A DNA stretch of 64,000 nucleotides from Diogma glabrata (Eukaryota > Arthropoda > Insecta > Diptera > Cylindrotomidae), in NCBI GenBank assembly GCA_963693315.1, contig OY856188.1:159320193-159384192 (forward strand), written 5' to 3'. The notes below the pieces were generated by a model. The model had not been told where the DNA came from and did no database searches. It was given only the letters and a program-made list of their open reading frames with translations. The position numbers were made by a program, and so were the translations under genes. Every line of letters starts with the position of its first letter. Positions within the stretch are counted from its first letter, which is position 1. Below, one piece after another: positions 56,871 through 64,000 of the stretch.

Positions 56871-57281
56871 TTAAAATCAGTGTTAAGGGAATCTATAAAT
56901 TTTGATCTGCAGTGCTTAGGGTGTATATAATTTTATATATGTATATATATATGCTGTTTTGAAGAAATCGGTTAAAATATATAAAACATAATTTTTTTTC
57001 AATCTCCTGCAAAACTGATTTTTCACATCAAAGAAAAAAAATATGGAACCACCTCAGAATATACCTTAATATAATAGAATTTAAATCATCTAAATCGAAT
57101 AAGCCATTTTCGAGAAATCGGTACAAATACATAAAAAAAAACCAAAAATGAAACACAAACCCTCCTTTTTAAGACGGTTGAAAACCACTAGTTTATCAGT
57201 ACAATTCTTTAAAATCACAAACATCAGTGCTGTTCCTAAGTGAAAAACTTTAAATATAGCATTATACTTTCACATTAAACA
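56871..57281. other. Intergenic sequence
   Basis: No gene or repeat recognised apart from a short TATATATGTATATATATATG tract near 56935. Confidence 0.35.
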
Positions 57282-57528
57282 GGAGCCCTTTGCCGGAACA
57301 CATAAATGTGAATTTTGACAATATAGAGAAGTTTGTATTTCATCACATTCAATGGTAACGGTAACGATTTTACGAGAAACGAATTTCACAATATTGTCAA
57401 AAATGAATTTATACAATATTGTGAAATTCGTTTTTCGGAAAATCGTTACCGTTACCGTTTGATGTTATGCAATACAAACTTCACAATATTGTAAAAATTC
57501 ACATTTATGTGTTCGGGAATAGGGCCCC
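57282..57528. mobile_element. Palindromic MITE with long arms
   Basis: The left arm GAGCCCTTTGCCGGAACACA, then TAAATGTGAATTTT, and the right arm AAAATTCACATTTATGTG, then TTCGGGAATAGGGCCCC are inverted copies. The inner blocks GGTAACGGTAACGATTTT and AAAATCGTTACCGTTACC pair as well, so almost the whole 247 bp can form one hairpin. Confidence 0.75.
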
Positions 57529-57947
57529 AGCATAGAACATAGAATGACTTATGCCTCATACACAACTAGTGCACTGATTGCAATGGTAGTAAAGCTAAAT
57601 TATTTGAGTTCTATCATAATTTCAACCGAAAGACTTATCGATCTACAAAAAATACAAGTATTCCTCTGCATAAGTTTTTGGGGGGTTCTAACCATAATTT
57701 GATCTTAAGTACTTTAAAAATCGAAACCCCGAAGCATTTTAAAGCCAACGCACGTTGCTTTTGAGGCTACAAAATGCTTATTGATAAGGTCTTAGAAGGT
57801 AGTACAAATCCCTTCCATGAAAATAGATTGGTTTGTCGGGACAAGATCCAAAAAGAGTGGATTCTTGTTAAGTGGATTTCCAGTTCTGTATTGAGTAGTG
57901 GAAATGCAAAGAGGCAATTAAAATTCCCCTCGCAATCAAAAGGCCCT

Positions 57948-58432
57948 CACCCTTTTCATTTGATGATTACCACATATTTTATACTTCGTGAGATGTCTTT
58001 CCTTGATGAGTCTGACAACGTTTTTATCTGCTATTTTCCTCGATTCAGCCGCTTTTACTAAATATGGCGATTGCTCGGAGTATTCTAAATTTAATATCAA
58101 AATTTTGTTTATTATTAATGAGGGGAGAAATTTTCTTTTAGAAATCGGGAGTAACCTTGTCGGACTTGACAATAGCACACCATTTTTTTCCGGACAAAGT
58201 TATCCTCATTTTCTAAAACAAATTTCCACCCCCAAATAATAAAAAAATAAAATTATGGTAGTAAATGTACAAGATCCCGCGCAATCGATATGTTTCGGGG
58301 TTTGCCGAGTGGAAAAAGCGATCTAATCGAGGAAAATGGCAGCTAAAAAAGCTGTCGCACTTGTCAAGGATAGGCATCTCATGAATTATAAAATATGTGG
58401 TAATCATCAAATGAAAGGAACGAGGGTCTGTT
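57948..58432. mobile_element. Foldback repeat
   Basis: Left arm 57948-58055 (CATTTGATGATTACCACATA, then TTTTCCTCGATTCAG) and right arm 58325-58432 (CTAATCGAGGAAAATGGC, then TATGTGGTAATCATCAAATG) are inverted copies with about 80% identity by eye. The centre is single-copy in the window. ORFs here are by-products. Confidence 0.65.
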
Positions 58433-58845
58433 GAATACAATAGAAGACTAAAAAAATTTCGTGTTTAATTTTAAGTTTAACTTTATATTTAACTTAATTT
58501 CTTAAATAAATAAATTTGGTTAGCGAGATAATTAGCGGTAAAAAGTTGGTAGATATATATAAACAGATGAACAGATAACCTTTGCAATCTCATCAAAAGG
58601 TTTAGATTTACTTTTAAATGTAGCTCCTTAAAAATATATTATATTTACAGATAGCTACGGCTGGAATCTTGTTTTTAAAATATAAGAAAAACTCGCCAAC
58701 TTAATAAATGTAAAAAAAATCCAAAATCGGTTTTTAGAATCCAAATCACCAATTTCAAAATATCAACACATTTATTTAATTTGTTTTATGTTTTTAATTT
58801 AATTTTAATAATATTCAAAAAATAATATATGGGGAAACCTAAAAA
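58433..58845. other. Intergenic sequence
   Basis: AT-rich. No feature recognised. Confidence 0.35.
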
Positions 58846-60466
58846 GTAAAATATGGAGGGGCTGAAATCTCACAGCTCTGAGATATCAAGACTTCGGTCT
58901 GGGTTAAGGATTTTAATATAGTTTTCGGCAAAAACTTTTATGAGGACATGGTTTTTAGTTTTGGGCAGCGATGTATATCAAACATAACTCTTTGTTAAAG
59001 TACAAGTATTCAGAGATAAACTCTATTTAAAAATTTATTACAAAACTAACACGAAACATCAATACGTTGCCGGAAAATTATAATCAAAATTCCAAAAATA
59101 TTGTTAAATTAAATAAAATCAAACTTTTTCAAAATTCCAAAAATATTCCAAAAATTAGAATAAAATCTTATATTTAAATTTTTTCTAAATTCCAATAATA
59201 TTTCAAAAATTCTTAAAAATTCAAACTTTTTCCACAATTCTAAAAATATTGCAAAAATTATTACAAAATCAAAAATTGAAAATTTTTTCAAAATTCCAAA
59301 AATTATAATAAAATCAAAAATTAAAAATTTTTCAAAATTCTAAAAATATTCCAAAAATTCTTACAAAATCAAATATTATCACTTTTTCCGAAATTCTAAA
59401 AATATTGCAAAAATTATTACAAAATCAAAATTACAAACTTTTTCAGAATTCCAAAAATATTTCAAAAACTATATCAAATTCAAAAATTTCCATGTCCAAT
59501 TTCATTTTAAATTACATTTACGTCATAAAAACAGCTACATTTTTTTTCCCAAAAAATTGGCTAAAAAAATAAATGAAATCATTTTCTGACACACTTGACA
59601 TTGTTTTTTGACAAACTTATACTGCCATAATTCTCTATAATAATAATAAAATATCATGTCATACAAACTATTAATTTTATGTTTTTCTAAAAAAATTGGG
59701 TAGAAAATAAATAAAAACCTTTCTTTTGACACACTTGACAACATTTTTTTACAAACTTATAATGCCATAATTCTCAATAATAATAATAAAATTTCATTTC
59801 AACAAACAATTTTATTTTTTTCCAAAAAATTGGGTAAAAAAATAAATAAATATCTTTTGACACACTTGACAACATTTTTTTGACAAACTTATAATGCCTT
59901 AATTCTCAATAATAATAATAAAATTTCATTTCAAACAAACAATTATTTTATTTTTTTTCCAAAAAATTAGGTAAAAAAATAAATTAAAATCTTTCTTTTG
60001 ACACACTTGACAACATTTTTTTGACAAACTCATAATGCAATAATCTAGTTTTTGATCTCACATACCAATCCCGACCATCAAGATTTCTCCAAATTTAATG
60101 TTCCTACTCGTAATCACTTAAAATGAACGTTTTTTAAGACAAAAATATGAAAATTTGCTAGTTTTGACACACATAATGATTTTTTGACACACTTCCGGTA
60201 CAGTTATCGAACACAGCGTCCTTTCGGACCTGTCCCTTGCAAATACCTATTTTTAGAAAAAAATTTTTGAAATCCCTCCAGCCGTTTTCCCTGCAGCGTA
60301 GGTAATTACGGACGGCCGGCCGGCCTACAGACAGACATACATTTTCTTTTTGCTTATTTAGAATCAGTAGGTCCTAAAACGTCGAGAAATGCCAAAAAAA
60401 GGGGGGGTAAGAATTTCACTTTGAGCTCATGAATGTAATACTTAGGTCTTTCAGACCGAAGTAATT
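58846..60466. mobile_element. TIR element with internal array, copy 2 (four units)
   Basis: Same layout as 24902-27224: ATGGAGGGGCTGAAATCTCA and ACTTCGGTCTG on the left; GAGCTCATGAATGTAATACT and CAGACCGAAGT on the right. The array units (TTGACACACTTGACA) lie near 59584, 59726, 59855 and 59997. Confidence 0.8.
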
Positions 60467-60502
60467 AATATCCTTTAGTCAAGTTTTAATATTATCATAA
60501 CA

Positions 60503-61457
60503 TGAAAATGGAGCGGCTAAAATCTCAAGCTCTGAGATATCAAGACTTGGGGTCTGGGTTAAGGATTTTAATATAGTTTTTGGCAAAAATCTTTTATGAG
60601 GACATTGTTGTTAGTTATCGGTAGCGATGTATATTAAACATTTTGTAAAAATACGAGTATTTTATCTCTGCTTAGAATTTTATTATAAAACTAACGTAAC
60701 TTAGTGAAAAAATAATATAATCAGCAAACTACTCAAAAACCTCTTAATTTAGCGTTTTAAGAAAATGTCACAAAATCTAAAATTTAAATTTCTTGCAAAA
60801 TTCTCAAAATATTGTAAAAGCAATAATAAAATCAAAAATTTAAACATATTTCAAAATTCTTCAAATATTGCAAAAATTATAACAAAATCAAAAATACAAA
60901 CTTTTTTTTAAATTCCAAAAATTATAATAAAATCAAAAATTGAAACTTTTAGAAACTTAGAAACTCTAGAAACTCTAGAAAATTTAAAAAATTCAAAATG
61001 CCAAAATTCAATTTTTTTTTTAAAGTCTTAAAATATGTCGAAAATTGTAACAAAATTAAAAATACAAAACATTTTTCAAAATCCAAAAATTATAATAAAT
61101 TCAAAAATTTCCATGTACAATTTCATCCGAAAATTCCGATTCCAATTCCGAAAACTTTTTTCCAAAAATAAATGAAAATCATTCTTTTGACAAACTTGAC
61201 AATATTTTTTTGACCAACTTATTATGCAATAATTTATTTTTTGATTTCACATACCAATCCCGATCACATTCATTGTTCCTACTCGTAATTACTTAAAATG
61301 AACGTTTTTTAAGGAAAAAATGCATATTGCCTTGTTTTGACAACATGACGATTTTTTGGGCACACTTCCGGTATAGTTATCGAACACACCGTCCTTTCGG
61401 TCGTTACCGTTGTAGGCTCGAGAATGTAATACTTGGGTCCTTAAGACCGAAGTAATT
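60503..61457. mobile_element. TIR element with internal array, copy 3 (single unit)
   Basis: Left end ATGGAGCGGCTAAAATCTCA with ACTTGGGGTCTG; right end AAGACCGAAGTAATT. Only one array-type unit (TTTGACAAACTTGACAATA near 61194). The most diverged of the three. Confidence 0.7.
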
Positions 61458-61563
61458 ATAATATTTTTTTAAAAACTATTTGTAGGCTGTAATTTTAATT
61501 TTCAAATTAAAACAAATTCGTTGGTTGAAGCCTAATTATTTTATTTATAAAATTTATTTTGAC

Positions 61564-61591
61564 GTTTCGATATAATTTATATCATCTTCAG
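61564..61591 (-). ncRNA. Candidate hammerhead ribozyme core in a Penelope-like tail (minus strand)
   Basis: Minus strand: CTGAAGA (fits CUGANGA), a hairpin GATAT-AAATT-ATATC, then GAAACGTC. Position after the Penelope-like ORF and the same order as at 28525 support the call. The CTGAAGATGAT...CGAAACGTC wording is familiar from Penelope-like terminal repeats. Confidence 0.6.
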
Positions 61592-61857
61592 AAAATGGTA
61601 AAAAACTATAACAAAATGAATACAAATGAAAAAATCTTAAAAAACATATCAAAAAATATTAAAAAAGCAAAAAACAATATTTTACAAAAAATTATCAAAA
61701 CTTACATGAAACAATCAAAAATAATAATACAAAAGAAAAGAAAAAACTAAACGGATATATGTTCAAAAATTTTTACGATTTCAAAAAACATTTTCTGTTA
61801 CTAAGTTAAGAAAAAACGAAATTTGAATAAAGTTAATTAAAATTTAAATCTAAAAAA

Positions 61858-62305
61858 TTAATTTATTATATAATTATAGCTATTTCCTAAATAAGCTGAA
61901 TCGTTTTGAATATTCAGAAGATTTGAATATTTCTTTATAAACAACATTTCCAAAATACTACGTTTTCTGAAATGGTTTTCTTTTTTTAAAATAACTACAT
62001 CTTCCAAAGAAAAATTATGATTATTTTCATGTAAATGTTCCGATAAAGCACTTTTTCCAATTTTGTTAATGTTGTTATCTTTACTATCATTTATATGTTG
62101 ATAAATCCGTGATTTTAAATATTGTTTTGTCATACCAATATATGATGCGTGACATTCACAAAGAACTTTATAAATCAAATTACTTTGTAAGCATTTTGGA
62201 ATAGGATCCTTAAGATTTGAAAAAACTGTTTTAGAAAAAGACGAAAAAGCATTTCCAACAACTTTAATTTTGTTTTTCCAAAGTTTAAGAATAAACTTCG
62301 GAGTT
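61858..62305 (-). pseudogene. 5'-truncated Penelope-like element: GIY-YIG endonuclease end (minus strand)
   Basis: Reads LKLWKNKIKVVGNAFSSFSK, then DPIPKCLQSNLIYKVLCECH and the GIY-YIG domain ASYIGMTKQYLKSRIYQHIN, ALSEHLHENNHNFSLEDVVI and the catalytic-Glu region KRSILEMLFIKKY. The frame is intact over this part. Upstream of about 62305 homology stops where the oppositely oriented copy begins; the N-terminal part of the open frame (to 62436) is the antisense of that copy. GIY is written SYI. Confidence 0.85.
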
Positions 62306-62317
62306 AACACCGTGAAT

Positions 62318-64000
62318 ATGATGAAAAAATTTTTGAACTTAAATATTAAGAGGGCAAGGATGATTAACAAAAAATTTTTATTACTTCGATGCAGGAAAGA
62401 AAGAATTATTCCGCATAACCGTAACTTGCATAACAATCAAAATATTAATCAGGCAGTGTTTAATAATTTGAATGATAAATTTAATTTTGCTATAGTTAAT
62501 CAAGAAATTAAAGAAATATTTTATGAGATTATTAAACTCGATCATGCATTGAATCAAACATATTTATTTTTTAATGACAGGATAGATGAAAATACTTTAA
62601 CGGATTTTTTAAACTTTGTTAACATTAAATATGAATATGAATTTAGAATTACAAAAGAAAAGCATTTAAGAAAATTTGAGAAGTGGACAAGAAACGATCA
62701 TTTTAATTCATCAACGTTTGATAATGATGAAACAAAAAAATGGTTTGTAAATTTAACTAACATTGTAGTTCCTGATGATGTTAAAAACATTTTAGAATTA
62801 GGTAGTAGATTCAGTCCTCCTCCGTCCAAAATTTATTATGAAGACATAATTGCTGGAGTTGAAAGTGTTATTTACAATTTCGAAGAAAATGAAAAGTTGA
62901 TAATAAGAAACAGATTTACTAATTTACTGATGAATCATAAAAATTCAAATATTCCGATACTTAACAAACATGATAAGATCCTTAAAAGAGGAATCAAAAA
63001 TACGAAAGAATTTATTAATAATAATCCAGATATTTTAATTACCAACGCAGATAAAGGCAATGTAACAGTTTTAATTAATAGAAATGAATATATCGATAAA
63101 ATGACGTTATTGTTAAGTGATACAAATACTTATAAAAAAATTCAAAAATCGAGAAACTCTATTTTGCAAAAAAGAGCGAATGACTTAATAGAAATATGGA
63201 TATCTGAAGGACGTATTACCACTGAAATCGGTAAGAGCATTAAAATAAATAATAGCGTAATTTCCAAAATGTACGGTTTAATAAAGATTCATAAAAATAA
63301 TAACATTAGACCAATTTTAAGCTGTATTGGGTCTCCTTTATATAATCTTTCTAAATTTCTTAGTAATTTGATTAAGTTTTCGGTTGGTAAAAAAGATAGT
63401 AATATAAAAAATTCAGAAGATTTTATTATGAAAATTAGTGACGTAAAATTACCTCCTGATTTTGTTTTAATATCTTTGGATGTAGTGTCTCTATTTACAA
63501 ATGTTGATGTTGGTTTAACAAAAAAGCTGATTGAAAAAAATTGGAAAATTATCAAAAGAAATTGTAAAACGAAAATTTTAAAAGATCAATTCCTAGAAGC
63601 TTTGGATTTAGTGCTAAATAATAATGAATTCAGTTTCAATAATGAAACTTACATTCAAACTTTTGGTTGCCCAATGGGTTCACCTATCAGTCCAGTTTTA
63701 GCTAACTATCTCATGGAATTTATCGAAGATGAAGTTTTAAAAAATCTTGATTTTGAACTAAAATTTTACTATCGTTATGTTGATGATATTTTTACTGCTG
63801 TACATAAAGATAATGTGACTAAACTTTTGGACGTTTTCAACAGCTGCAATCATCATATTAAATTTACTTTTGAGCTAGAAAAGAATCAAACATTACCTTT
63901 CCTAGATGTTAATGTAATACATCAAACAAACGGAGATTTAATAACAGATATTTATAAAAAACCAACATGGTCCGGAAGATATCTAAATTTTAACTCACAT
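62318..64000 (+). CDS. Penelope-like element ORF, runs off the window
   Basis: A continuous frame of 561 codons from ATG 62318 to the window end with no stop. The N-terminal region is KEKHLRKFEKWTRND. Conserved boxes follow: LITNADKGNVTVLINRNEYI, VISKMYGLIKIHK, RPILSCIGSP, FVLISLDVVSLFTNVDV, TFGCPMGSPISPVLANYLME, YYRYVDDIFTAVHKDN (catalytic Asp pair), QTLPFLDVNVIHQ and YKKPTWSGRYLNFNS. This is the complete reverse transcriptase of a Penelope-like element, an enzyme related to telomerase. The GIY-YIG endonuclease is expected beyond the edge. The frame is fully open, so this may be an active copy. It starts only about 15 bp from the end of the inverted copy. Confidence 0.9.
   Translation, partial: MMKKFLNLNIKRARMINKKFLLLRCRKERIIPHNRNLHNNQNINQAVFNNLNDKFNFAIVNQEIKEIFYEIIKLDHALNQTYLFFNDRIDENTLTDFLNFVNIKYEYEFRITKEKHLRKFEKWTRNDHFNSSTFDNDETKKWFVNLTNIVVPDDVKNILELGSRFSPPPSKIYYEDIIAGVESVIYNFEENEKLIIRNRFTNLLMNHKNSNIPILNKHDKILKRGIKNTKEFINNNPDILITNADKGNVTVLINRNEYIDKMTLLLSDTNTYKKIQKSRNSILQKRANDLIEIWISEGRITTEIGKSIKINNSVISKMYGLIKIHKNNNIRPILSCIGSPLYNLSKFLSNLIKFSVGKKDSNIKNSEDFIMKISDVKLPPDFVLISLDVVSLFTNVDVGLTKKLIEKNWKIIKRNCKTKILKDQFLEALDLVLNNNEFSFNNETYIQTFGCPMGSPISPVLANYLMEFIEDEVLKNLDFELKFYYRYVDDIFTAVHKDNVTKLLDVFNSCNHHIKFTFELEKNQTLPFLDVNVIHQTNGDLITDIYKKPTWSGRYLNFNSH

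Noticed and set aside
61559..61750. 63-codon Lys/Asn-rich plus-strand ORF
   Set aside because: It is the antisense of the Penelope-like tail and its ribozyme-like motif; composition is that of A-rich DNA.

Overview
This window is AT-rich nuclear DNA from an animal, most likely an insect. The evidence is short GT-AG introns (53-70 bp), animal gene families (BORCS5, U2 snRNP A-prime, THAP) and a dense, varied transposon load: RTE-type and jockey-like LINEs, Penelope-like elements, LTR elements, hAT, PIF/Harbinger, pogo/mariner-type, Crypton-like and many MITEs. The insect order cannot be fixed from the sequence alone. One assembly gap of 200 N lies at 7331-7530.

Layout. 1-8340: palindromic MITEs, a hAT element with a perfect 8-bp target duplication (741-1927), a single-exon gene for a disordered Asn/Ser/Lys-rich protein (2447-3586), a decayed Crypton-like tyrosine recombinase (5288-6124), a LINE C-terminal fragment and a hAT transposase remnant. 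8345-21620: a nested stack. An RTE-type LINE is split by an LTR retrotransposon that encodes only a Gag-like protein (10243-15249). Its TA-repeat tail is split by a pogo/mariner-type element (16614-21261), which holds both an integrase-only LTR element (16693-19839) and a foldback element (20181-21079). 21621-29261: a 325-bp tandem repeat, Penelope-like remnants (one interrupted by an insertion containing a terminal-inverted-repeat element with an internal 140-bp array) and a solo LTR.

29500-40000 is the most gene-like part: a tRNA-type SINE, two exons of a BORCS5 orthologue (33361-33825), a THAP-domain gene (35824-36439), an unprocessed pseudogene of the spliceosomal protein U2 A-prime (37557-38226) and a PIF/Harbinger element with a C-terminally deleted transposase (38464-39857). 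40000-64000 is almost entirely repeats: a second hAT element (42473-43753), a second SINE copy, a 5.5-kb LTR element with very little coding capacity (47824-53331), a diverged inverted/direct repeat block, LINE fragments, foldbacks, two more copies of the array-carrying element, and two Penelope-like elements head to head at the right end.

The main theme is parasitism among transposons. All three LTR elements carry paired LTRs that look identical or nearly so, which suggests recent insertion, yet none encodes a reverse transcriptase, so all must have used enzymes supplied elsewhere. Several elements sit inside others in an order that can be read directly, and several carry internal arrays that vary in copy number. 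Host genes are few, and two of the four host-like loci are broken or incomplete in this window.
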